Shown one piece after another: positions 23,192 to 34,399 of a stretch of DNA of 64,000 nt. Position 1 is the stretch's first letter. Every line of letters begins with the position of its first letter. The translations under genes were made by a program, and so were the position numbers. Origin of the DNA: Pyrrhoderma lamaoense (Eukaryota; Basidiomycota; Agaricomycetes; Hymenochaetales; Hymenochaetaceae); assembly GCA_002794735.1 (NCBI GenBank), contig NBAZ01000035.1, positions 1 to 64,000 on the forward strand, written 5' to 3'. The notes under the pieces are model-generated. The model searched no databases and had not been told where the DNA came from. It saw nothing but the letters and a program-made list of their open reading frames with translations.

Positions 23192-26100
23192 ATGCCTTCA
23201 TTCTACACCCTTCGAGGTTTGCTTTCAAATACTCTAACTATCCTTAACCATCTATCTGACTATCCTCCCCTTCTAGTTTCACGTTCCGACATATCTTTAC
23301 CCGCCAAAGCAAGAGCGTCAGATATATACGTCAAGATCATCTATGGCGATCAGAGCTTCAGAACGAGATCAGTAAGCGATCTACCACCTACGTGGAACGA
23401 GACATTTCCGATGTACGTCTAACACTTAATCCATCTATTATCATCACGAAAACTGACTCCATTTCATAATTTAGCACGTGTTCGGACAACGGGACCAGGA
23501 TTGCGATTGAGTTGAAGAGGGAATCTTTTATCGGAAATAGGCGAATTGGATATAGAGAATGTGTACTGAGTGACCTGCTTACTGAGGACAAGAACAACGA
23601 AGGTATAACATCTAGTAGAATCTATGCTCATTTGAACACTGATAAACGAGAAATAGATATTGCTATTTCCCTACAATCAAAGTCTAGATTACAGCACTCC
23701 ATCTTCTTACGCCTTCGATCATCCGACGAAACGAAGAATGCTGAGATAACTCTCGTCAATCTTGCTCGCATCCTCCTTGACATTCAATTCGCTTATCACG
23801 ACGATCTTGCGGAGGACGTTATCATAGTATTTGATACGGCAAAGCGCGTAGCTGAAAGCAAGGCGTGCCAATCGTTGGTGGAACTGGGTTATACTATCAC
23901 CGCATTTGTCGACTTCGGAGGTAGCTTAGCAGATGTGAGTAACCTTTAGGTTATTACTGTCCTTCGTTTTCATGTTGACTGAGTCGTTTATAGGCAAGCC
24001 CATATCTGAAAGTAGCGTGGTCCATAACAACAGCATTCTTGAACGTGAGTCCTTGTACAGCATCACATTTTTACTTTTATATACTTAGTCCCTCTAGATT
24101 ATCGCTACTCAGATCAATACTGATAAACGGATCAGGGATCTCGTGAAGAGTCTCTTGGGGTTATTCTCGGTCATTAAGGACACTTCTGTTTTCAATAACC
24201 CATCTGATTCCTTACGATTAATCATCACCAACCTCCTCGAGTTTATCACACAGTGCAGCACTTTTCTCCATGACTATACGCGAAAGGGCTTTATAAGTGA
24301 GTTGATTGTTAGTAACTGATACCCCATGTGTTGATTGGATGGTACTATCAGTCCGAGCGATCCTTCAGAATAAAAAAGCTGCAATAGAGGATCTTGAAAC
24401 TAGATTAGCAAACTTGAAGGCAGATTTGATATCGGCATTTGAGAGGCAGGGTACTATTGAGGTAGAGATAAGAGCACTCAGAGAAGGTGAGCATAGATCT
24501 AGGACATCATCAATGTCCACTCATGATTTTACTTGTGACAGAGCTAGAAAAGAAACTTCTACCAAAGCATGAGGGCGGGCGTGAGCGTCGAAGATGTTTG
24601 GAAGGAACCCGAACAGAGCTGTTAGGAGATGTAGAGAGATGGGTACGAGACAAAAGTATGCCGAATGTACTCTTCATTCTCGGCCACGCCGGTACCGGGA
24701 AGAGTACGATCGCCACAACGGTTGCGGAAACATGTCGAGGTGCCCGGCTTGGATCACATCAATACTTTATACGAGGAAAAAGCGACCCCGTTTTCATCTT
24801 TCGAACAATTGCACATGGCCTAGCAAAACAAGATCAGGCTGTTGCAGAGGCTATCAAAGCACAACTTGTTGATAATGATCTTGAGTCGGTTACACCAGAT
24901 AAGGCATTCGAGGTCTTATTGTACGAGCCACTTCACGCGGTAGTGAAGAAGGCAGGGATGAAAACCAATGTTCTTACCGTCCTTGATGCGTTGGACGAGT
25001 GCGGAAGTAGAGAGACTCGAAAGCCATACATCAGACTGATCAAGGAAAAGCTACAAACATTACCTCCCAACTACCGCTTTCTTATCACGAGTAGGCCTGA
25101 GGAAGATATCGCTTCATCTGATGAGCTGAAAGGGTTAGGAATAAAAAGCATATGGCTTAGTCCCGACACAGACGATGCTAAAGATGATGTCTTGATGTAC
25201 ATCAAATCCGAGCTAGGGAGCTTAAGAAAAGCTGGTCGAGTAGTAAAACATGACAAGGGATGGGAAGAGAGTATGGAAATCCTAGGGAAGGCAGCAAATG
25301 GTCTTTTTATATGGGCAGCAACGGCTGTGAGGCTCATCGAAAGCAAGAAACAGAATAAAGCGGGCGAGCTAAAGCGATTAGTGGATAAAAAGTCTCTCTC
25401 GCTTGACGATCTTTATGCGACTGCACTCGAAAGCGCTCTCGATTGGGATGATGTAACGGAAAGAGACTTCCGAAAAGTATTTTCGCTAATCCTATTTGGC
25501 AAGGAGCGGCTGTCAACTACGTCTATTGACGCGTTATCAGGAGTTGGCCTTGGGACGACACAGAGCATTCTCGAATGTTTACGTTCGTTAGTTGCGTTCG
25601 GGACTAATGAACCAGTTCGCTTGTATCATACCTCTCTCTATGACTATATGATGTCAGAGGGATCGCGTGGAAAATCGTGGTTTATTGACGAGAAAAGGGA
25701 GAAGGCACGGATACTGCAGCGATGCTTCAAGGTGATGGAGGGATTGAAGTTCAACATCTGTGATCTCGAGACGTCGCACAAGCTGAATAAGGACGTGCCT
25801 CGACTTGAGGAACGTGTCAAAGGCAAAATCTCTTTCTCTTTGCTATATTCCTGTCGCCATTGGGCCTCTCACCTGCGGGAGGTCCCTTACTCGGAAGATC
25901 TGTGCAAACAGCTTGAATCTTTCTCATTCAATCGGTTACTGTATTGGGTCGAGGTCTTCAGCCTCACAGGTTCGATATACACTTCTCTTTTGCAATCGCT
26001 GCAGGATTCTATCACCTGGATAGGGGTAAGTGATTTCGAAGAAAATCATGGTTCGAACTAATATCTATGCAGGACAAACACTCAGAACTATCTGGTTTCC

Positions 26101-28289
26101 TTCAAGATGCCCACCATCATCTTATTAGATTCATCGAACCTATCTCTCAAAGTATCCCCCATTTGTACATGTCGTTCCTCCCGTTAATGAAAGAGGATTC
26201 CATCGTCGCTAAGCACTACGCTAAGGGAGCGCAATCACTGACACGGGTCGAGTATGTTGGAAACAAGCCCAGAATGGCATGTACCAGACAAATGCATGTT
26301 GGCAGTGAGGTCTATTCTATTTCATACTCCCCTGATGGTGAGCGAATTGCATCGGGATCAAGCGATGGTGATTTTGAGATATGGAATGAGGTGAGTGGCA
26401 GACGACTCCTCTGCCCGCTTCAGGGCCATTCGGACAGAGTGACGAGTGTTGCGTACTCTGGAGATGGGAGATATATTGCGTCGGGGTCTGAGGATAAGAC
26501 AGTGCGGGTGTGGAATGCGGACACTGGTGAGAGTGCTTATGGTCCACTTACTGGCCATTCAGACAGGATTACTTCTGTCGCGTTTTCTGGAGACGGGAAG
26601 CTCATAGCATCGGGTTCTTGGGATCAGACAGTTAGGCTGTGGCATGCTGAGAGTGGTGCACCAGTCGGAGAGCCGCTGAGAGGGCATCATGATATTGCGT
26701 TGAGTGTCGTGTTCTCGCCCAATGGACGCCACCTTGCGTCAGGAACATGGAATTGTGCTATCATTGTCTGGGACGTACAAAGCAGAAAGATGATCTCTGA
26801 CCCATTCAAAGACCACTCAAACAGAGTCACCTCCCTGTCATTTTCTCCAGACAGCGAGCGAATTGTCTCAGGTTCAATAGGTGGCACGATTCGTATATGG
26901 GAAGTGTCGAGTGGCAGAGTTTTGCGAGCATTCTCTGGAGACGGCATGGGCTGCGTGTACTCGGTTGCGTTCTCTAGTGACGGTAAACACATTTTGTCGG
27001 GATCTTTTGACGGCATGATAAGACTGTGGAATGCAAAAAACAGCGATGCTCCTCCGAAAAGATTCGAAGGCCATACATACCCTGTTGCGTCTGTCTCATT
27101 TGCACCTGATTGTAAGCACTTCGCCTCTGCGTCTTGGGATAGGACGATCCGAGTCTGGGACGTTGAAAGAGGGACACTAACAGAATCAGAGTACAAGGGA
27201 CAGACAGGTGCAGTAACAGCGATTGCGATTTCACCGAAAACTGGAAAGTTTCTTGTCTCCGGCTCCGTTGATAAAACAGTCTGTGTGTGGAATACGGAGA
27301 GCGGTGACTTGATCAAAGGGCCTTTATCACAGCCTGGTTTGGTATACTCAATTGCTTTTTCACCGGATGAAAATCACTTCGCCGCGGGAGTACGTGGCTC
27401 AATACGAATATGGAATATGATCGACGATAAATTTATCACATGCATCGGTCACACTAGCATTGTTCGCTCACTCGCTTTTTCTCCTGATGGAAAGCATCTG
27501 GCTTCAGGCTCTTGGGACAAGTCAATCCGAATATGGGACGTCGAAAGTGGCACATTAGCATTTGGCCCGCTCACTGGACATACGAGCGATGTCAACTCAG
27601 TCTGTTATTCTCCTGACGGAAAGAAATTTGTCTCTGGATCAACCGATAAAACTGTCCGTATCTGGAATGTTTCCAATCGCAGTCTACTTTCCACTTTTGA
27701 AGGTCATTCTGATTGGGTCAACTCTGTCACTTACTCTCCCAATGGATTATATGTTGTCTCTGGATCTAAAGACAAAACAATACGAGTCTGGAATGCTGAA
27801 ACCGGCCAAGCAGCGTATGATCCAATAACAGGTCATAAGTACAGAGTTAACTCTGTGTGCTTTTCTCCCGATGGAAAGTGGATAATCTCCGGCTCTTCTG
27901 ATAAAACTATCTGCATATGGAACGTGTCGACGGGCGTTCTCTTCTTTCAATCTCGTGTTGCATCGCCTGTCAACTCTATCGCTGCCTTCCCTACGTTTGA
28001 CAATAAGCATATCAAATTTGCCTCAAGCTCTGATGATGTAACAATCCACATTTGGTCTGTACCTATCGAGGAAGAAGGAAAGAAATGGCGTCTGGAAGAC
28101 GATGGTTGGCTAACGGGAAACAACGGCAAATATCTCATATGGATTCCCCCAGACCTTCGTAATTCACTGGTCCATGGGCCGTGCATTCGCACTCTAAATA
28201 CACGATTTCCAACAAAATTGTATCTTTCAGACGATCAAGGAGACCAGTGGACTGCTTGTTTTCCTTCTCCTGGTCTATCTATCTCATAA
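23192..28289 (+). CDS. NLR-E: C2-like/NACHT/14xWD40 protein, intact (1550 aa)
   Basis: Exons 23192-23216, 23277-23412, 23475-23602, 23657-23934, 23994-24044, 24098-24296, 24352-24486, 24542-26025 and 26073-28289 sum to 4653 nt in frame. The C2-like domain is at about 1-96 (PPTWNETFP), the helical region at about 97-272 (PYLKVAWSITTAFLN), and a coiled-coil-like exon 7 at 272-317. Walker A GHAGTGKS is at about 366-373 and Walker B LDALDE at about 465-470. LITSRPE and RLYHTSLYDYM follow. Fourteen WD40 repeats run from about 885 to 1475, then the conserved tail. The N-terminal half of NACHT is of the CRGARLGSHQYF type, whereas the second half is of the SIDAL type shared with NLR-B and -I. Its promoter lacks the clear CCGGTGAT module. 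Predicted cytosolic STAND sensor; ligand unknown. Confidence 0.9.
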
Positions 28290-28572
28290 TATCCTTCTTT
28301 AATCTTAAGAGTTTTTCCGCATCATTATCTATTATCTTACTATATTTTCTTAACCTACACTTTTGTGCTTGCGTCATTTTTTTGTTTTCGTACTGGAATA
28401 GCATCAATCATGATACCAATGTATACAAGTATTCCTTCTATTAGCCTCTTCCACAATTGCACTCAATGTCCTTCTCTTTGTGTCTCTACTAGTCCTTTCG
28501 TCGTTCAACCGGTCCGCACTTATGCATTAATACTTCTCAGGAGAACTCGCATCTGAGTAGTCTATAGCTCGT

Positions 28573-29331
28573 TGAAAACTAAACTTTTGGTCAGATTTTG
28601 ACCTTGGTGTTGTATTTGGTGGCGAGGACGTGGGGTTTAGAGTCTGCCTACACCAGACACGATGCTCAGGCTAAGATTTGGGGGCTAAATAGCGAGTTAC
28701 TCGACCTCGGCAGTCCGGCCGAGATCTCGGTCGGACCGTAGAGACTGATAGAGACCTCGAGGCGAGCTGAGACTTCACAGACCAGAAAAAGTAGTAGAGA
28801 CGTATAGAACAGAGCCCGACCGAGGCTGTAGTTTGAGGTAAAAGTGTATGTATTTCAGTCCGCCCGGACGGCTTGCGGTACGGTCAGAGCGTTACGAGCG
28901 CGCCCGGGCAGCCTAATAAAGCAGCGGAGTAGTAGATAAAGAGTACAGGAGACTAGTAGAGAGCTACTCGGGGGGGGGGGTTGTAGAAAGATAGCGACCG
29001 AGAGGAGTAGCTAGGAATTGATTGGGGATTGATTGATTAACCACGGCCTCAAGTCTGGAGGCTTATATAGCAAAACGCGAGATAAAGGTTAGATAATAAG
29101 GGAAGCATGGCATCCAGGTGGCTATATGCCACTGGACGAAGGGTTTAAGCTATCAGAAACGAGGGGGTCGTATAAACGAACGCTACCCTCGAGTAAGAGT
29201 AGAAAGTGAAGCTAAATAGTAAGAGAAATGAACGAGGCGCGCGGCCGAGTAGTAGCAATGGACTTCTCGGGCGAGTTAGAAAGTGCATTATAAATGCACT
29301 ACGACCAGCCAAACACTTAGCTGGTCCTACA
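28573..29331 (-). repeat. Solo LTR, family L1, downstream of NLR-E
   Basis: 759 bp, starting TGAAAACTAAAC and ending TGGTCCTACA, flanked by tcgt at 28569-28572 and 29332-29335. It is close in sequence to the paired LTRs but clearly distinct from them. No internal region. Confidence 0.92.
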
Positions 29332-29735
29332 TCGTCTCGCGAGTGATTGAATGATATATTATAAGCTGACGCTATGCATGGTCGTATAAATCTTATCACT
29401 CTTTATCATCTCACATCCTTTTTATCCGTCATAAGAAAAGTTCAGATAACTATTCATATATCTAATCAACCTCTTTACATGCTTTCTTTCTTTATCACTA
29501 ACTCCACTCGAACTATCAGAATGTGTAAGTAGCTTATTATGGGCTTTCTACGCTTCACTGCTACTACTTGAGGAGAGTTTTATATCCATTGACTTGTGTG
29601 CCTTGATTACTGTGTAGTCCAAGATCAAGGTTGCTTAATTCATTTGCACATGGGACAGATGATAATGAAAGAAAGCCAGAAATGGAAAATGCAGAAATAT
29701 ACCCGACATTACTAGTGTATCATAGTTATCGGTCT
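29332..29735. other. Spacer between solo LTR and NLR relic F
   Basis: AT-rich. A stretch at about 29575-29705 resembles 55700-55850 (upstream of the methyltransferase remnant), so it is part of another duplicated segment. No gene seen. Confidence 0.45.
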
Positions 29736-30675
29736 GTATGGGAAGCGTTTGGTCAACACTAAATCATTATCACTTGATGAATTGTACACGACGACATTCG
29801 AGGGCTCACTTGATTGGGGTGAAGATATGAAAAGGGATTCCTCAAGAATATTTTCGTTGATCATGTTCGGGAAGGAGCAATGATCAGACACGGAGTCGCA
29901 TTTTCTCCTGATGGTAAGCATCTTGCTTCGGGCTCTGGAGACGAGTCACTTTATGTAAGGAATGTCGAAGGTGATTCGCTGTCTACAAAACCCTTCATCT
30001 TCATTGGACACACAGGTGGTGTCTACTCGGTCACTTATTCTCCCGACGGAAGGAGGATTGACTCTGGATCAGCCGATAAAACCGTCGTAGTTGGGACGCT
30101 TCCAATGGTGACCCACTTTCTACCTTTGATGTACATCCTGGTCATGTCTACTCTAACACTCACTCCAACGATGGGCTATATGCTGTCTCGGGATACAATG
30201 ATAAAACGATACGAGTTTAAAACATTCCAAACTGGCCTAGCTGCGCACATTCCATCAACAGACCATGCTGTCAGAATTGACTCAGTGTGCTTTTCCTCCG
30301 ATGGAAATTGGATAATCTCCGGTATAAGAGACAAAACTGTCTGTGTATGGAACGCGTCGACTGGCGTCCTCTTCTTTCAATCCCGTGTTTCATCAAAAGT
30401 CAATTGTGTCGCATCCTTCCCTTCGTCTGACAATAAGCATATCAAATATTCTTCGAGCTTTGAAGATGGAGCAATTTATTTTTGGTCAGTAGATGTCGAA
30501 TCAGAAGGAGAAGAATGGCGTCTTGAAGATAATGGATGGCTCACTGGAAGAAACAAGAAGTTACTCATTTGGATTTCCCCCAGATCTCCGTCGCTCACTC
30601 GTACATGGGCTACGCATTCTGAATTCACGCTTTTCAACCATCTTTGACTCTTCAGTCTATCGAGGTCATCAATGA
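29736..30675 (+). pseudogene. NLR-F: relic fusing part of NACHT to the C-terminal WD40 region
   Basis: 29745-29895 matches the NACHT-adjacent segment (NTKSLSL, FSLIMFGKEQ) of NLR-D. It then runs at about 29895 directly into the end of a WD40 array (AFSPDGKHLASGSGDESLYV). A deletion has removed everything from the winged-helix-like region to about blade 10. An in-frame TGA follows FGKEQ. Near 30090 and 30570 there are frameshifts relative to paralogues; the tail motif ISPRSPSL replaces IPPDLRRSL. An open frame of 255 aa (29880-30647) remains but would give only about four damaged blades. Non-functional by inference. Confidence 0.85.
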
Positions 30676-32440
30676 ATTGCTTGTTTTCCCTCAGATATTG
30701 CTCTTGCTTAGTGATACAAATTTAAAACTTATAACAATAGTCATCTTTATTAATTACATATCAATTCCATTAGATACTTAGTCTATCTACACTTATCCTG
30801 TTCACTTACTATCATGCACATAGACTGTGACTGATATGCACGCTATTTCATTGAGACTACGAAACTCAACCTTATTTCATTTAGTTTATCTTCCGAAGGA
30901 CATACGAGTTATCAGGTGTTCATAAGAAAGTTTGTATCTGGAACATGAGAGCTTGGTAAGAAGATCCCGCTATACTCGGTACAGATTCAGGTGGGGAGAT
31001 TAGTTGTTCAGGTATACGTGTACTTAAATCCAAAATACTATCTTATGTCTCTTCCTTTCTGTCTCGTATCATCGTCTTTAAAATATAAGTATCACACCTG
31101 TAAATTCTTTTTCCTTCATCGTTTATCACCTTTTAAAGTACAGCTTACTTACAGTTATACAAGATGTAGCTACAGCGCCTGCTCATTAGGACATGAGTAA
31201 TGTGTTTCTTATGGATATACGTAAAACAAGCACTGCGTGTACAAGTTCAAGCTCTCCTGATACAGTCACAACTACTTAAGGTCTGGTAAGAAAACAAAAA
31301 CAAGCGAAGTAGGATATGTGAAAGCGGAAGCAGTACCTGAACGAGAATATACATCGCAACAAGAAAGCAGGGCAGAGTTAAGACCTCTGAACTAGAATGT
31401 GGATTTGCATTTTATTGGCAACATGGCTGTACTCGGAGGAAGAGATTTCTTTTCTCCACCAATTGTATACCACCCTGATATCGGATTCTCTGGAGCTAGG
31501 GCTCATTAACAGATAGAGACTAGCACTTCTGTTGAGTCTGGTGCACTCTCGATGGCCTTTGAAGATCCAAGGGAATGAATAATTTATATACCTGGTCGTA
31601 CTCATAGCCGCAGCAAGTCTCTGAAGTGAACAGCCTCTAGTTGATAGAACAATGTAGATAAAGAAACTCAGAAAGATATATCTGTATCATTGAGATAAGA
31701 GTGCATTTTATTCGGGTCTTTATGATAGGTAGTGAAAGCGAGTCACGCTGGAACAGCAATTGTAGTCTGAGTGTCTAAGCAACCACAATATAAATACGTA
31801 GGCAGGGTATAACTCTATAAACAGATTTGTACTGATTAACCTCGAAAACACATGCTAGAGAATATATTAGAACCTAAAAAAAAAGTAACAACTACTCGAC
31901 AATTTTTTTTCTTTTAGCCACTTTGAAACTACCCAAGTAGGGGTTAGAAACTCAGAGTCGTGAGACTCCTCATTTTTACTTAACTCATACCTCCGTGGAA
32001 TATTTTACGTGCAAGTGGATGATCTTTTTTACATCATCCAGGCTTAAAGATATACTGATATTATAGTTCCTACTAGATCACCGTACTGTACTAGATAAGA
32101 AAAATTTCTGTGTCCAGTATTGTTAACTCATCTTGTTTCCACTCTCAACGTGATATACCTTAGAAATTTTAGTTTATATTCTCTAGAAATCCAATAGCAG
32201 CTTATTATAAGATCTTTACGCTTCACCGTTGCTTCTTCAGGTGCTCGATATCCATTGATATCCTCGTTTTGTTGAGAGTTCCAAGATCAACGTTGATTAG
32301 TACATTTATACTGGCTGATTCGAACCTATTGACAATATACTTCTCGAAAGTCATGATGTTTTTTTTAAGAAAATTATCAGCTTTTTCGGCTCTTATAACT
32401 CATAACAATATTACTCTTTAACATGTTACACAAGATATAA
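30676..32440. repeat. NLR 3' repeat module (copy 2), after relic F
   Basis: Colinear with 20990-22600. It includes the catacgagttatcaggt block (about 30900), the ctggtcgtactcat block (about 31590) and the cagagtcgtgagactcctca block (about 31950). A minus-strand frame at 31378-31605 shares its start (MSTTRYINYSFP) with one at 21613-21885. No supported gene. Confidence 0.65.
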
Positions 32441-32900
32441 CGTCATTGAAAAAAGTATATCGATTTTTCGTAGATCAATGCTACTCGAAAAATACCGATA
32501 AGTGGATCAGGCAATTCGTAAAGAATTTTATGGGCTCATTCTCTGTCAACAAAAACATTTCCACGTTTTGATCCAACCAAAGTCCGGACCACAGCCTTCG
32601 ATATTATTATAAACTGAATTGCTTCGGAGTCGGAAAAGAAACAGGAGCTAAAGCGTGAGGGTGGCCATAAATGTTAATTAAATTTGGAGAGAGCATGAAT
32701 AGAGCTATTAAGTAATGTAGAAAGATGGGTGGAAGATAAGAGTACGCCGAATGCACTCATCATTTTCGGTCATGCTGGTATCGGGAATTCTATTGCTACA
32801 GCAGTCGCCAAGTCGCGTTAAAGCAGTCTCTTTGGCTCACACAAGTAGAATAATTCTTTCTCAATTCATCATTAGAGCCATTACTCTTACTTGTATCTCA
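32440..32900 (+). pseudogene. Small NLR relic with exon 6, exon 4 and NACHT pieces
   Basis: About 32466-32570 resembles exon 6 (helical region). About 32570-32625 resembles the start of exon 4 (QSKSG-like). About 32626-32830 resembles the start of exon 8, including a broken Walker A (FGHAGIGNS in place of GHAGTGKS). The order and spacing are wrong for a gene and several stops are present. It is an old rearranged fragment. Confidence 0.75.
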
Positions 32901-33206
32901 AGGTTAGTTGGGAGGGCCGTTCCAAACTGAAACAGCTTCTTAAAAATGCGAGAAGATTCACTAACAGACTGGCTCTAATGCTTTCAGCCGTCAATGATCT
33001 ACCATCTCAGATATCCTTGTTTTTACCACTGTCCGCCAGTTTTGATGGTTTCACAAAACTGCCAGCTGAGGATCATGATACCAGAGGTGAATCTATGATT
33101 AATGTTTGACATCCTGCTCTATCTCTCATGCTGCAGAAACGCGTTTAAGAAAATCTTAAGGGGTGAAGAGGAGAAACTATAACATTTGGTGCCCTCTTGT
33201 AAGTGG

Positions 33207-33945
33207 TGTAGGACCAGCTAAGTGTTTGGCCGGTCGTAGTGCATCTATAATGCACTTTCTAACTCGCCCGAGAAGTCCATTGCTACTACTCGGCCGCGCG
33301 CCTCGTTCATTTCTCTTACTATTTAGCTTCACTTTCTACTCTTACTCGAGGGTAGCGTTCGTTTATACGACCCCCTCGTTTCTGATAGCTTAAACCCTTC
33401 GTCCAGTGGCATATAGCCACCTGGACGCCATGCTTCCCTTATTATCTAACCTTTATCTCGCGTTTTGCTATATAAGCCTCCAGACTTGAGGCCGTAGTTA
33501 ATCAATCAATTCCCAGTTAATCCCCAGTCTATTCACCCCCCCCCCCGAGTAGCTCTCTACTAGTCTCCTGTACTCTTTATCTACTTCTCTGCTGCTTTAT
33601 TAGGCTGCCCGGGCGCGCTCGTAACGCTCTCACCGTACCGCAAGTCGTCCGGGCGGACTGAGATACATACACATTTACCTCAAAATACAGCCTCGGTCGG
33701 GGCTCTGTTCTATACGTTTCTTCTACTTTTACTGGTCTGTGAAGTCTCAGCTTGCCTCAAGGTCTCTGTCAGTCTCTACGGTCCGACCGAGATCTCGGCC
33801 GGACGGCCGAGGTCGAGTAACTCGCTATTTAGCCCCCAAATCTTAGCCTGAGCATCGTGTCTCGTGTAGGCAGACCCAGAAACCCCACGTCCTCGCCACT
33901 AAATACGACACCAAGGTCAAAATCTGACCAAAAGTTTAGTTTTCA
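33207..33945 (+). repeat. Solo LTR, family L1, plus orientation
   Basis: 739 bp, starting TGTAGGACCAGC and ending TAGTTTTCA, flanked by gtgg at 33203-33206 and 33946-33949. It is the reverse complement of the copies at 980, 13541, 16795 and 28573, so it lies in the plus orientation relative to the element's gag frame. Confidence 0.93.
33469..33475 (+). promoter_or_regulatory. TATA-like box in L1 LTR
   Basis: TATATAA, about 263 bp into the LTR in element sense. The same place in the other LTR copies reads as cttatata on the complementary strand. The likely core promoter of the retroelement. Confidence 0.6.
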
Positions 33946-33949
33946 GTGG

Positions 33950-34254
33950 ACGGACTTTCTTTTGAATACCAAATATCATTGGACTCGAGACACCTGTTAG
34001 TGGGTTTTACCCAACTGTGTAAACCATCCTACTACTAGATTAGAATCGTAGTAGATACTTGAAAGACAAAATAAACAACATCACAGTTGGGGATGTTTCC
34101 TTATGTTCTTAGATAATAACACCAGGCTATGCGGGCATATAGATAACGCTCTTTTCAAGCTGCCATCAAAGATCTCCCAAAACAGGCTCAAGCTGAATAC
34201 GCTCGACTACAATTTGATCACAATCACTCCTAGATCCCGTGCTGTTTCTAAATT
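33950..34254. other. Spacer upstream of the NLR-G promoter module
   Basis: AT-rich with no frame. The distal part (from about 34165) resembles sequence upstream of NLR-D and of the 55.6-kb relic (caagctgaata...tttgatcacaatcactcc). Confidence 0.5.
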
Positions 34255-34299
34255 TACCATCAACCGGTGATTTCCATTGGACAGCCTTGAGGCAGAGTT
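34255..34299 (+). promoter_or_regulatory. Conserved NLR upstream module (copy at NLR-G)
   Basis: ATCAACCGGTGATTTCC plus GCCTTGAGGC, ending about 100 bp before the ATG at 34400. A pyrimidine-rich run (cttctttttctccc) sits between module and start, as is common in fungal core promoters. Confidence 0.65.
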
Positions 34300-34399
34300 G
34301 ATATCATCGAGACCAGCCTTCTTTTTCTCCCTGGGCTCAACCCTCTACCCTTAGCACCTTGAAGTTATACCTAAGCACTCAAGCAGGCCAGAGTACTCC

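Noticed and set aside
26687..27316. Long minus-strand frames opposite the WD40 exons (also 37963-38553, 52933-53502, 8-kb region)
   Set aside because: They are antisense shadows of the repeated WD40 coding pattern; they recur in each paralogue and match no family.
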